A DNA stretch of 55,416 bases from contig CAIMXI010000043.1 in the NCBI GenBank assembly GCA_903845365.1, positions 1-55,416 of the forward strand, read 5' to 3'. The stretch is from an uncultured Geobacteraceae bacterium. Its GTDB lineage: Bacteria; Desulfobacterota; Desulfuromonadia; Geobacterales; Pseudopelobacteraceae. The position numbers and the translations under genes are program-made. Positions 27,148 to 36,053 of this stretch are shown in pieces (the stretch's first letter is position 1; the number at the start of each line of letters is the position of its first letter). The notes below the pieces were generated by a model. The model saw nothing but the letters and a program-made list of their open reading frames with translations, searched no databases and was not told the DNA's origin.

Positions 27148-27192
27148 AGGGCGCAGCGCGCCCTAACTGCATTCCCACGCAGCGCGTGGGAA
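27148..27192. repeat. Two adjacent hairpins (REP-like) before mvhG
   Basis: AGGGCGC-AGC-GCGCCCT (27148-27164) and TTCCCACGC-AGC-GCGTGGGAA (27172-27192) are two perfect hairpins with the same AGC loop. The second resembles a widespread bacterial extragenic palindrome (TTCCCACGC...GCGTGGGAACGAG). They separate the chemosensory genes from the hydrogenase genes and could stabilise or attenuate the transcript. No T-run follows in the minus direction, so they are not a classical terminator. Confidence 0.8.
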
Positions 27193-27202
27193 CGAGAGGA
27201 AC

Positions 27203-27577
27203 TCAACACCTGGCCAGCAACTCTGCCACCAACTCCGGCAGTTTATCCTGCAGATCTTCATTTTTGGTCAGCACAGCATCCAGATTCGGATGAGCCAATT
27301 TGAGCGGAGCGGACTCTTCGCCGGTTAGCAGTACGAAGGGTTGAGTAAATCCCTGACCCCGAAGCTCTGCAAAAAGCTGGATACCATCCATGAACGGCAT
27401 GTTCATATCCGACAAGACCAGACGAATTTCAGGATCGATCGCAATCTTATCCAGCGCATCCATACCGCCTATGGCAATTATCGCTTCATAGCCAGCTATC
27501 TCAAGAAACATGCCGGTCATTTCAGCCGTAAAGTCATCATCATCAACCACCAGAATTTTTATCGGTACGTCACTCAT
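27203..27577 (-). CDS. Single-domain response regulator
   Basis: This 124-residue receiver has an acidic pocket at D12-D14 and phospho-acceptor D57 (VLSDMNMPFMDG), with a Thr in LLTGEE. The conserved Lys-Pro is replaced by LTKNEDL; the lysine is kept and the proline lost. It lies 11 bases downstream of the CheA-REC hybrid and is the only free receiver beside it, so it is the likely output or phosphate sink of the minus-strand system. No output domain is present. Confidence 0.88.
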   Translation of the reverse strand: MSDVPIKILVVDDDDFTAEMTGMFLEIAGYEAIIAIGGMDALDKIAIDPEIRLVLSDMNMPFMDGIQLFAELRGQGFTQPFVLLTGEESAPLKLAHPNLDAVLTKNEDLQDKLPELVAELLARC

Positions 27578-27588
27578 GCCTGCTCCCT

Positions 27589-29832
27589 TTAACCGATCAG
27601 GCTGCGAACGGTTTCTATCAGATTTGACTGGTCAAAAGCACCTTTAACGATATAGGCGTTGGCTCCTACCGTAATGCCACGTTTTTTATCTTCATCCTTT
27701 TCCAGAGAAGTTACTATGATGATCGGCACATTCCTGTATCGCTCATCACCACGCAACCGTTTGGTCAGTGAAAAACCATCGAGCCTCGGCATCTCTACAT
27801 CAGTTATGACGAGGTCAAACAGCACTTCACGCGTCCTCTCCAACGCTTCTTCACCGTCTTCCGCTGTAACCACAGCATAGCCGTAAGCCTCAAGAATACT
27901 TTTTTCGATCTCTCTGGTATTTATCGAATCATCTACAACCAGAACAGTTTGTATACGATCATCCCTGACTGCAGCGACTCTCCTCCCCGAATCCGCTATT
28001 TCGTGCGACTGCTTGAACAGTTCCGAAATGTGGAGAACATTGATGATGCTGTCACGCTCTCCTATAGTGACGCCTGAAACCAGGCGGAGGTTCTTAAGGT
28101 GCAGCGGTAGCGGCTTAACGACCATCTCCTCTCGACCGATTATCGCGTCAACCAGGAGGCCAAGCTTTTCCTCTCCATCTCTGATGATGACGATCAATAT
28201 GTTTTCAGTGACAGAGTTCGACTCTTGGGGCAGCTTGAGGAGAGCGCACAGCGATTCAACCGGGATGATCTGCTCACGCAGCCGGATGGCACGTTTGTTC
28301 ACGATCTCGATTATTTCATCCTTCTGAACGGAGAGCATCTCAACAATTGAAGTGGCCGGCATTGCGCAGTTTTTACCACCGGCGGAAACTAAAAACAGCG
28401 GGAAAACTGCCAGATTTAGAGGCAGGCGCAGTAAAAAAGTCGTTCCTGCACCCTCCATGGTTTCAATGGCAATGGTTCCTTTAAGTTCATCGACTATGCT
28501 CTTTCGTACTACATCCATACCTACCCCGCGACCGGAAAGATCGGTGATAATTGGACTCGTACTAAAACCTGGCATAAAGATCAGGTCGATGATCTCTGCA
28601 CGGGTCATCGCGGCCAGCCTGTCTGCATCAAACAATTTTTTGGCATACGCCTTTTCGCGAATCCGGTCGATCGACATTCCCCTGCCGTCGTCACTCAGAG
28701 AAATGGCAACACAACCACTGTCGTAAAAAGCAGAAATATTGAGAGTAGCTCTGGGCGGTTTACCTGCTGCGATCCTTTCGGCACTGTTTTCCAAGCCATG
28801 ATCCAGTGAATTGCGAATCATATGCATGAGTGAATCGCCAATCCGGTCGATAATTTTTCTATCCAGTTCAGTATCTCCACCCTCGATAACAAAGTCGACA
28901 TCCTTTCCATGTTCATGGGCAAGATCCCGAACGGTGCGACGGAGAGGGTCGAAAACCGTCGATAACGGTTGCATGCGCATCTTCAGCGAACTCTCCTGAA
29001 GATCAGCAAGGAGATGGTCCTGAAGCAGCGAGTCGTCATACATGGCCCGTACCGACTGGCGCAGAGAGAGCTGTAATGCGTCACCGGCCTCAATCAACTG
29101 TGCATTGCCGCTTTCCAGGCTATTCAGATGCTCCTCAACTGCCTTAAAATGTTTTGCAGAAGTACGCTCGGTTTCGCGGAGTCTGGCGATATGCCTTCTG
29201 TACCTGCCATGCTCCGAGACTATTTCTCCCATCAACCTGATCAGATCATCCAGCTTGGTTGCGTTGATCCTGAGATAATCAACCTGGTTAGGTTTGACAT
29301 CCGGTATTACCGGCTGCGGTTCCGCTTGAACAACCGGCTTAACAACCTTATCTTCCTTGACTTCCTTATCTTCCTTGTCGGACTTGTTAGACTTGTCAGA
29401 CTTGTCAGACTTGTCGGAAGAGTCAGGCATAGTATCCCCGCCAACCGGCATTGCTGATGCCTGAGCCAGTTCCTCGCAGAGCGCTTCAGGTGCCCCAAAA
29501 GTCGTATCTCCTGCAGATATACTTGCCAACATTGCCGTAAGAGCGTCAACGCCACGGAAAAGGGCATCGGAAACGCTGGAGGTCAAGGTTATTTTGCCTC
29601 CTCGAACCGCGTCAAGCACATCCTCCATTTTGTGAGCAAGTTCGGTGACACCTGAAAGTTTCATCATCCGTGATGATCCCTTGATGGTATGAGCTGAACG
29701 GAACAATCCGTTAATCATATCAACATCTCCGGGAGTTTTTTCCAGATTGAGTAGACCTTCACTTATCCGGGAGCAATGCTCTCGTGCCTCTTCAACAAAA
29801 CGCGCCAGGAATTTTGAGTGGTCAAATGCCAT
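27589..29832 (-). CDS. cheA: CheA-REC hybrid chemosensory kinase
   Basis: This 747-residue hybrid has HPt/P1 (H48 in RSAHTIKGSSRMM), a charged linker at about 140-170 made of repeated Ser-Asp-Lys units, P3 dimerisation, P4 ATPase (SLDHGLENSAERI, DDGRGMS, SGRGVGMDVVRKS), the CheW-like P5 and a C-terminal receiver (about 629-747, phospho-acceptor D678 in VITDVEMPRLDG). Fusion of a receiver to CheA is typical of Wsp-like and other alternative-function chemosensory systems and of gliding systems. No P2 domain is evident. With the TPR-bearing CheR, CheB and two CheW genes upstream it forms a complete system distinct from the plus-strand one. Confidence 0.95.
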   Translation of the reverse strand: MAFDHSKFLARFVEEAREHCSRISEGLLNLEKTPGDVDMINGLFRSAHTIKGSSRMMKLSGVTELAHKMEDVLDAVRGGKITLTSSVSDALFRGVDALTAMLASISAGDTTFGAPEALCEELAQASAMPVGGDTMPDSSDKSDKSDKSNKSDKEDKEVKEDKVVKPVVQAEPQPVIPDVKPNQVDYLRINATKLDDLIRLMGEIVSEHGRYRRHIARLRETERTSAKHFKAVEEHLNSLESGNAQLIEAGDALQLSLRQSVRAMYDDSLLQDHLLADLQESSLKMRMQPLSTVFDPLRRTVRDLAHEHGKDVDFVIEGGDTELDRKIIDRIGDSLMHMIRNSLDHGLENSAERIAAGKPPRATLNISAFYDSGCVAISLSDDGRGMSIDRIREKAYAKKLFDADRLAAMTRAEIIDLIFMPGFSTSPIITDLSGRGVGMDVVRKSIVDELKGTIAIETMEGAGTTFLLRLPLNLAVFPLFLVSAGGKNCAMPATSIVEMLSVQKDEIIEIVNKRAIRLREQIIPVESLCALLKLPQESNSVTENILIVIIRDGEEKLGLLVDAIIGREEMVVKPLPLHLKNLRLVSGVTIGERDSIINVLHISELFKQSHEIADSGRRVAAVRDDRIQTVLVVDDSINTREIEKSILEAYGYAVVTAEDGEEALERTREVLFDLVITDVEMPRLDGFSLTKRLRGDERYRNVPIIIVTSLEKDEDKKRGITVGANAYIVKGAFDQSNLIETVRSLIG
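29377..29421. repeat. 9-bp tandem repeat encoding the Ser-Asp-Lys linker
   Basis: Five near-identical 9-base units (GTCGGACTT, GTTAGACTT, GTCAGACTT twice, GTCGGAAGA) lie in the cheA coding sequence and encode SDKSDKSDKSNKSDK on the minus strand. The repeat length is a multiple of 3, so slippage would change linker length without a frameshift. Confidence 0.85.
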
Positions 29833-29850
29833 ATATTATCCCTTTAATTC

Positions 29851-31392
29851 TTAACGTGTGGATCTCTTACCTTGAGCCAGCAACGACAATTTGTGTCTGC
29901 CGATAACAATAAACGGGTCTGCATTGAATGACAGCGGGAAAAAAGCCTGCCCAAGCCCTTTAATTGAGCCTTTCTCCAAAATTCTGACTGCTGTTTCATA
30001 GCCGCTTTTCGCCCGCTTGAACTCCTTTTGCATGAACATGATCTCGGCGGAATAAAAATGAGCCAGCCAACAGGCCGGATCCAGATAGATGGCCTCCCTG
30101 AAACGCCTCATGGCTTCATCGTTATCCCCATCTTGCCGCGCCAGCATACCGAGCATGAGGTACGCCACAAGACAGAGAGAATCACGTTCCAAAATGGTCT
30201 CACAGACGGTGCGGGAGTCATCAAAGCGCGACAAACTGAGCAGCAGACTCCCCTTGAGGCAGTAAGCCTTCTCAAAACCGGTATCCTGTGCAATGACCGC
30301 ATCAAGAATCGCAAGTGCCTTATCGTATTGCCTGGCGTGAGCCAACTGGACAGCAGCATCAAACTGTTCTTTTACGTTCATCTGAATGGGTTGAGGTGAT
30401 TGTTTTGTAGAGGAGCCTAAAACTTGTTCAGCTTGTGTAGTTGCTACAATTTTTGCGGCGTGAGAGGGAATGCCATGAGGCGACACGACCCGGACCGGTT
30501 CTGTAAATGATAATCCACGGCTTGATGTTCGGCGCTCTTCGAAAATCAGCGGGGGTGTCTTGCGGTAAAAAAAGAGCCCCTTCTGCCGCACAAGGGAAAG
30601 AATACCTATGTCATGATGAATTGTTTCCGCCGCACCGACAAGAAGGCATCCCCCCACAACGAGAATTTCCGCAAGCTTACCGAATATCTCACGCTGTACC
30701 GGCTCAGGGAAATATATGGATACGTTCCGGTACAGGATTATGTCTGGCGACTGCATCCCTTCCGGATATGAGTTGCCAAACAGGTTTACCACCTCAAATC
30801 CGACCATTTTTCTGATAAAGTCCCTGACTCTGAACTCCGCAGAACCGGCAGGTTCGAAATAACGTTCCTGCAAAGCCTGGCTAACACCACGGAATGAACC
30901 TCGACCGTACAGACCCAGTTTCGCCGATGCTATTACATTTGAATCAATATCAACGCCAGTGATGGTGAACAATTTCTCGCTTGTAACTCCAAACCGTTCC
31001 CACAGCAAGAGGGCGATTGAATAAGGCTCCTCTCCTGTAGAACAGCCTGCGCTCAATATCCTGATCGGCTTCTGATTACGGGCAATCATAAGTTCTGGCA
31101 GCAACGTATCAACCATCAGATTAAGATGGTCAGGTTCACGCAAAAAATAGGTTTCATTCACCGTCAGCAGTTCCGTCAGCCGAAGCAACTCAGCCTGATC
31201 ATTCAGTAACAGAGCATGATAAGCTTCATAACTATCACACCCCAGAGCTGACATCCGTCGGCAGAGGGCAGCAGAAAGAGCCTTCTCTCGCTCCTTCTCG
31301 AAACTGCTTCCACAACTGCGAAGCAAAAGTCCCTTAAACGGTGCGAGATCATAAGATTCATCCCTGCTACCTGGACGTGCCGTGGCTTTCAC
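29851..31392 (-). CDS. cheR: CheR methyltransferase with C-terminal TPRs
   Basis: This 513-residue protein uses a GTG start that shares a base with the cheB stop (TAGTG). The N-terminal CheR part (about 1-275) shows NETYFLREPDH, the SAM loop LSAGCSTGEEPYS, and LYRNVSIYF. A linker of about 75 residues is followed by TPR-like helices (about 350-490: KALAILDAVIAQDTGFEKAY, then EAMRRFREAIYLDPACWLAH). The TPR-bearing CheR matches the WspC/FrzF style of alternative chemosensory systems, where the TPRs mediate protein contacts. It should methylate the two MCPs encoded upstream. Confidence 0.94.
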   Translation of the reverse strand: MKATARPGSRDESYDLAPFKGLLLRSCGSSFEKEREKALSAALCRRMSALGCDSYEAYHALLLNDQAELLRLTELLTVNETYFLREPDHLNLMVDTLLPELMIARNQKPIRILSAGCSTGEEPYSIALLLWERFGVTSEKLFTITGVDIDSNVIASAKLGLYGRGSFRGVSQALQERYFEPAGSAEFRVRDFIRKMVGFEVVNLFGNSYPEGMQSPDIILYRNVSIYFPEPVQREIFGKLAEILVVGGCLLVGAAETIHHDIGILSLVRQKGLFFYRKTPPLIFEERRTSSRGLSFTEPVRVVSPHGIPSHAAKIVATTQAEQVLGSSTKQSPQPIQMNVKEQFDAAVQLAHARQYDKALAILDAVIAQDTGFEKAYCLKGSLLLSLSRFDDSRTVCETILERDSLCLVAYLMLGMLARQDGDNDEAMRRFREAIYLDPACWLAHFYSAEIMFMQKEFKRAKSGYETAVRILEKGSIKGLGQAFFPLSFNADPFIVIGRHKLSLLAQGKRSTR

Positions 31393-32429
31393 TACCTGAC
31401 TCCGGCACGCTGCACGAGTTCGGCGGCGATATCGGCAAGTAGTACAATCCTGTCGATGATACCGCGTTCCACCGCAACCCGATTCATTCCGTACACCACT
31501 GAGCTTTTTGCATCCTGTGCGAGTGTAACACCTCCTGCCGCCCTGATTGACTGCATACCGATAACACCGTCGTCCCCCATACCGCTCATAATCAACCCGA
31601 TAGCACGCTCACGATATGCCGCTGCCACAGACGTAAGCATGCTGTTGCAGGATGGGTTGTAGACCTGCCGTGCGTCCCGGGCTCCCAGGATAATCATCCC
31701 CTGTTCAGTGATTCTCATGGAGTATTCAGCAGGATTGACGTAGACTTTTCCTGCGGCGAGAATATCTCCAGTAAGCGCAACCTGAACTGCAAGAGGAGTA
31801 ACTCCGTTCAGCCAGTCCACCATGCCTTGGGTAAAACCTTCGGCAATGTGCTGGGTTATGACTATTGGAACAGGGAAATTAGCCGGCAGATGAGACAGAA
31901 TTTTATGAATCGACTGTGGCCCTCCGGTTGAGGCTGCGATGGCAACTATTCCACCTTTCGCATACCCCTGAGTTACCACTCTTTTTGCTCCAATAGTCCT
32001 GGAAGTTCCCTTCAGTGACGACAGATGTGCCACAACATCAACTTTGGCCAGGAGGCGGATTTTTTTTATCAGATTTCGTGCATTTTCTGGGCTGATATCC
32101 GGTTTTTCAATGACATCCAGGGCACCTTTTGAAACTGCCGCGAAGGCAGTACGAACGCCGGTCACTGCTGTGACAACCAGAATCGGCACCGGGTTCTCGG
32201 CAATGATTCTTTCAATGGCCTCCAATCCACCCATTACCGGCATTTCAATGTCCATCGTTACAATATTAGGCTTGAGCGAGGCAACCTTGGAAATGGCTTC
32301 CACTCCGTCAGAAGCCTCGCCTACCACAACGATATCCGACTCCGACTCCAGGATATCGCGGATCATTTCTCGTACCAGAACGCTATCATCTACCAGTAGA
32401 ACTCTTATTGTGCCAATCGTTTTCGCCAT
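31392..32429 (-). CDS. cheB: Chemotaxis methylesterase CheB
   Basis: This 345-residue CheB has a receiver domain (D14/D15, phospho-acceptor D60 in IVTMDIEMPVMGG) followed by a methylesterase domain with the Ser-His-Asp triad in IAASTGGPQSI, ITQHIAEGF and MSGMGDDGVIGM. It is similar in layout to the CheB of the plus-strand cluster but clearly different in sequence. Its stop overlaps the cheR start. It is transcribed after two MCP genes and before cheR and the cheA hybrid. Confidence 0.95.
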   Translation of the reverse strand: MAKTIGTIRVLLVDDSVLVREMIRDILESESDIVVVGEASDGVEAISKVASLKPNIVTMDIEMPVMGGLEAIERIIAENPVPILVVTAVTGVRTAFAAVSKGALDVIEKPDISPENARNLIKKIRLLAKVDVVAHLSSLKGTSRTIGAKRVVTQGYAKGGIVAIAASTGGPQSIHKILSHLPANFPVPIVITQHIAEGFTQGMVDWLNGVTPLAVQVALTGDILAAGKVYVNPAEYSMRITEQGMIILGARDARQVYNPSCNSMLTSVAAAYRERAIGLIMSGMGDDGVIGMQSIRAAGGVTLAQDAKSSVVYGMNRVAVERGIIDRIVLLADIAAELVQRAGVR

Positions 32430-32464
32430 GAACTGATACGTCTCCTGAGTAACTGCTGTTAGCT

Positions 32465-33934
32465 CTAATTACCTGCCTTGAATGTGGAGAGCAGTTTCTT
32501 TAACTGTTCCGAAAGCTCAAGTAACTCTTCGGTAGCTCTGTTTGTCTCATGGATGGAATGTGTCGAATGTCGCACCCCCTGCTCAATATCCTTCAACGCC
32601 AGCACAACTTGACTACTTGCAATCTGCTGCTGCTGGGTGGAAAGAGATATCTGGCGAGCCGCACTGGCGGTTTCGTCCACTCCGTCCACGCTTTCGATCA
32701 GCATGGATACCGTATGGGAGGCGTACTCCTGCCCCTCGAAAATCAGTTGTGAACTTTTTTCTGAGGACATTATAAGGCGGTTAACCGAATCAAGAATCTC
32801 GGTTATCTTCCCTTCAATCTCCGATGTTGACTCAACAACACTGTCAGCAAGACGCCGGATCTCTACAGCCACGACACCAAACCGCTTTCCGGACTCTCCG
32901 GCACTGGCCGCCTCGAGCGCGGCATTAAACGCGATAAGCTTGGTCTGATTGGCAATGTTGTTGATTATCTCCATAACCTTGTTGATCTCTTTCGATTTTC
33001 TACCCAGATCAACTATCTCGGTGAGGTTTGTCTGAATGTTATGACTTATGTCATTAATCTTGAAGTTAAGGTTTTCAACCTCGGCGGCGCCCACTTTGGT
33101 ATCGTCGAGGGTCTTGTCTGCCCTGTCCACAACGCTATGGCTGTGTTGGGCTATCTGGCTGGCGGTGGAAGAGAACTCTTCCATGGTGGACGATATTTCA
33201 ACGACCGAACTCGATAGTTGCGTGGAAAATCCTGATTGCTGATCCATGGACGAAGCGATAGCACCGACGCTGGAATGGATTTTATCCGTTATTCCTGAAA
33301 CCTTGCCTATTATCGGAAAAAGGGCTTTTCTGACCAGCAGTAGGGTGATAAAAGAGAAAATAGCCGCCATGACAGCCGTCATGATCGCGATATTAATTTG
33401 CAGCTGGCTGTATGCGGTAAAATAATCGCTCTGCTTGACTCCGACATATAGCACGCCGATGACTTCACCTTTGCTGCTTTTGATCGGATCGTACGCAGTA
33501 AAATAGGGGATATCCAGTATCACAGCCTCTCCCCGGTACGGCTTCCCCTCCTTGATGACAGCATCGTATGCAGGGCCTATCAGCTTGGTATCTACCGCCC
33601 TGGTACCGTCAGGTTTGAGGACATTGGTGGAAACTCGCGTATCACCCATGAAAATGGTTGCCGTCCCGCCAAAAATCTCCTTGATCTTGTCAGGAAGTTC
33701 ATAGTTGCCATTGACAACATATCCGCCTGCCATCAATTTACCATTGGAAATATGGAAATCAGCCCCTTTGTCTTTTAGAAGTTCCCAGAACATTCTGAGT
33801 ACGGACTCCTGGGATACGCTTGCCTGGCGACGAATCTCCTTGTCGATACTGATAAAAGTGAAACCGGTGGTAATTGCAATGGCAGTAATTACGACAATGG
33901 CATTGATCATTATAAATTTGGTGGTCAGCTTCAT
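32465..33934 (-). CDS. MCP with single-Cache sensor, lacking HAMP
   Basis: This 489-residue receptor has a first membrane helix (about 8-28), a periplasmic single-Cache domain (about 35-185, with NGNYELPDKIKEIFGGTATIFMG and GVLYVGVKQSDYF), a second membrane helix (about 187-207) and a signalling domain with tip NQTKLIAFNAALEAASAGES. Unlike its neighbour at 33972-35609 it has no HAMP between membrane and signalling domain. The length difference (56 residues) equals one HAMP. The Cache domain resembles those that bind small organic acids, but the ligand cannot be read from the sequence. Confidence 0.93.
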   Translation of the reverse strand: MKLTTKFIMINAIVVITAIAITTGFTFISIDKEIRRQASVSQESVLRMFWELLKDKGADFHISNGKLMAGGYVVNGNYELPDKIKEIFGGTATIFMGDTRVSTNVLKPDGTRAVDTKLIGPAYDAVIKEGKPYRGEAVILDIPYFTAYDPIKSSKGEVIGVLYVGVKQSDYFTAYSQLQINIAIMTAVMAAIFSFITLLLVRKALFPIIGKVSGITDKIHSSVGAIASSMDQQSGFSTQLSSSVVEISSTMEEFSSTASQIAQHSHSVVDRADKTLDDTKVGAAEVENLNFKINDISHNIQTNLTEIVDLGRKSKEINKVMEIINNIANQTKLIAFNAALEAASAGESGKRFGVVAVEIRRLADSVVESTSEIEGKITEILDSVNRLIMSSEKSSQLIFEGQEYASHTVSMLIESVDGVDETASAARQISLSTQQQQIASSQVVLALKDIEQGVRHSTHSIHETNRATEELLELSEQLKKLLSTFKAGN

Positions 33935-33971
33935 GAATCGTTCTCCTTAGATGCTGTGTTATGTTCCAATA

Positions 33972-35609
33972 TTACTTGCTTGTTTGAGGCCTGATTTCAA
34001 GTTTAAACTGATTCATAAACTCCTCAAATTCCATGGAGATTTGCATCAGATCCTTACTTACAGAGCTGAACTGTTGAATGGTCGCAGAGGAGTACCTTGT
34101 TCCTTCTTCAATTTCTCTCAGCGCAGACAGCACCTGTGAACTGGCAATCTGCTGCTGATGAGTCGAGAGTGAAATCTGTTTAGCCGCATCGGTTGTCAAC
34201 TCGGCACCATTCACTACGACACCAAGCATTTCAAGCGCCTCTGTCGAATAATCCCGACCCTCCCGAACATTTTTTGAACCCTTTTCAGAAGAGATAATAA
34301 GCCGATCAACCGCTCTCATAATTTCCGAAATTTTACCTTCAATTTCAGATGTGGATTCTACAACATTATCTGCTAATCGCCTGATCTCCACCGCCACAAC
34401 GCCAAACCTTTTTCCAGCTTCACCAGCACTCGCCGCCTCAAGTGCTGCATTAAAAGCGATAAGTTTCGTCTGACTGGCAATAGTATTGATAATCTCCATT
34501 ACCTTATTGATTTCTTTTGATTTTTTGCCCAATTCCAGAATTTCGCCGAGATTAGCTTCGTTGAACTGCTCTATTTCGCCTATCTTGATTGCCAGATTTT
34601 CCATGCCACGCACACTGGTATTGATGTCCAGCAAAGATTGATCAGCATTATCTGCAACGCCCTGGCTATGCTGGGCAATTGTGATTGCTGTTGATGAAAA
34701 TTCTTCCATTGTAGAGGATATCTGCATCACTGAGGATGAAAGTTGGGAGGCAAACCCGGCATGGTGGGTAACAGATTCAGTAATCGTATTCGTATGGCTG
34801 CTGATTCTTTTTGATACTCCATCAACCATAGTCATTATGTTATGCATCTTTTCAAGCAGTTTATTTACTTCACCGCTTACGTCTCCAATCTCGTCCTGTG
34901 ATAACGTGTTCAATCTTTTGGTCAGGATTGTAAGACCTTTATCATTGTGCGTAATCTCTTTAAGAGTATCCACCATTGACTTTAGAGGATGAAGGTATCG
35001 TCTCACCAGGTATGAGGAGATGCCGGCAAGAAAAACAGCAAGGACAATAGACATCACGATCACACCATTTATGAGTTCATCGTAGGCTGCAAAGAAATCA
35101 CTCTTTTTTACTCCTACATACAGAACGCCAACAATCTCCCCTTTGTTGTTTTTTATCGGATCATACGCGGTAAAATATGGGATATCGAGGATCAGTGCTT
35201 CTCCACGATATCCCTTCCCTTCCTTGAGTACTGCATCATAAGCTGCACCAATCAGTTTGGTGCCGACAGCACGACTCCCATCCTCTTTGAGAACATTGGT
35301 AGTGACACGGGTATCCCCCATGAATATCGTCGCAGTTCCGCCGAAAAGGTTCTTGATACTGTCCGGAAGTTCATAGTTGCCGTTGATGACATAACTCCCC
35401 GCGAGTAATTTGCCGTTGACGATGTTGAAATCACTCCCCTTTGATCTGAGTAATTCCCAGAATGTCTTCAAGCGACTTTCCTGCGCCACATTTGCCTGCC
35501 TGTTGATCTCCTTATGTATGCGAAACAGTGCAAAACCCGTTGTAATCGAAATGGTTGTAATTACTATAATGATATTCAGTAATACAAATCTGGTGGATAA
35601 TTTCATCAA
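33972..35609 (-). CDS. MCP with single-Cache sensor and HAMP
   Basis: This 545-residue paralogue of the next MCP has nearly the same Cache sensor (NGNYELPDSIKNLFGGTATI, GVLYVGVKKSDFF) and the same signalling tip (SQTKLIAFNAALEAASAGEA), but it has a HAMP domain after the second membrane helix (about 205-262, RRYLHPLKSMVDTLKEI). The pair looks like a tandem duplication followed by loss or gain of HAMP. An upstream start of MMKLSTRF or MKLSTRF is possible; both are within one codon. It lies 18 bases downstream of the divergent CheW-like gene. Confidence 0.93.
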   Translation of the reverse strand: MMKLSTRFVLLNIIIVITTISITTGFALFRIHKEINRQANVAQESRLKTFWELLRSKGSDFNIVNGKLLAGSYVINGNYELPDSIKNLFGGTATIFMGDTRVTTNVLKEDGSRAVGTKLIGAAYDAVLKEGKGYRGEALILDIPYFTAYDPIKNNKGEIVGVLYVGVKKSDFFAAYDELINGVIVMSIVLAVFLAGISSYLVRRYLHPLKSMVDTLKEITHNDKGLTILTKRLNTLSQDEIGDVSGEVNKLLEKMHNIMTMVDGVSKRISSHTNTITESVTHHAGFASQLSSSVMQISSTMEEFSSTAITIAQHSQGVADNADQSLLDINTSVRGMENLAIKIGEIEQFNEANLGEILELGKKSKEINKVMEIINTIASQTKLIAFNAALEAASAGEAGKRFGVVAVEIRRLADNVVESTSEIEGKISEIMRAVDRLIISSEKGSKNVREGRDYSTEALEMLGVVVNGAELTTDAAKQISLSTHQQQIASSQVLSALREIEEGTRYSSATIQQFSSVSKDLMQISMEFEEFMNQFKLEIRPQTSK

Positions 35610-35627
35610 TATTCTCCAATTCCTATT

Positions 35628-36053
35628 TCAAATTGACTTGCCGGCAGATTTTTCCCTTAGTAAACGCTGGAAATCCAGCAGTAAAACAATTCGCTCCTGT
35701 TGTGGCAGTAGACCCCAGAGACCTCTCCGCAAAACAAATGGCTCAAGCAGCGGCGGAAAAAGAGTTATATCACTCTGGCTGAATTCGGTAATATCTTCCA
35801 TCGAATCGATAATCACCCGGTATGGTGAAGCTGTTCCACTCTTGATCGTAACAATGACTGGCGACTGATAAGTGACCGTTTTGCCTGCATAGCCCATTTC
35901 TTCATGAAACCAGAATAAATCCTCACCCTTCTCACCATTATAGACGGCAATTTCAGTCACTTGCCCGGTCTCTGCACCGAAACAAATCCCACCAACTGAA
36001 AAAAGGAGCAGGTGGAATGCCGCGCCATTAAGTATTTCATCCACATCACTCAT
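35628..36053 (-). CDS. Divergent CheW-like protein
   Basis: This 141-residue protein overlaps the end of the cheW at 36050 (ATGA). It has a CheW-like layout (FHLLLFSVGGICFGAETGQV at the start, YRVIIDSMEDITEFSQSDI in the middle, IVLLLDFQRLL at the end) but is weaker than the neighbouring CheW, and the usual RG-x-IP-x-IDL segment is not apparent. It is placed where a second CheW is expected in Wsp-like systems. It probably acts as an adaptor or competitor of CheW. Confidence in the family is moderate. Confidence 0.75.
   Translation of the reverse strand: MSDVDEILNGAAFHLLLFSVGGICFGAETGQVTEIAVYNGEKGEDLFWFHEEMGYAGKTVTYQSPVIVTIKSGTASPYRVIIDSMEDITEFSQSDITLFPPLLEPFVLRRGLWGLLPQQERIVLLLDFQRLLREKSAGKSI

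Noticed and set aside
29377..29421. CRISPR-like or minisatellite array
   Set aside because: It is coding, the units are only 9 bases, and there are no spacers.
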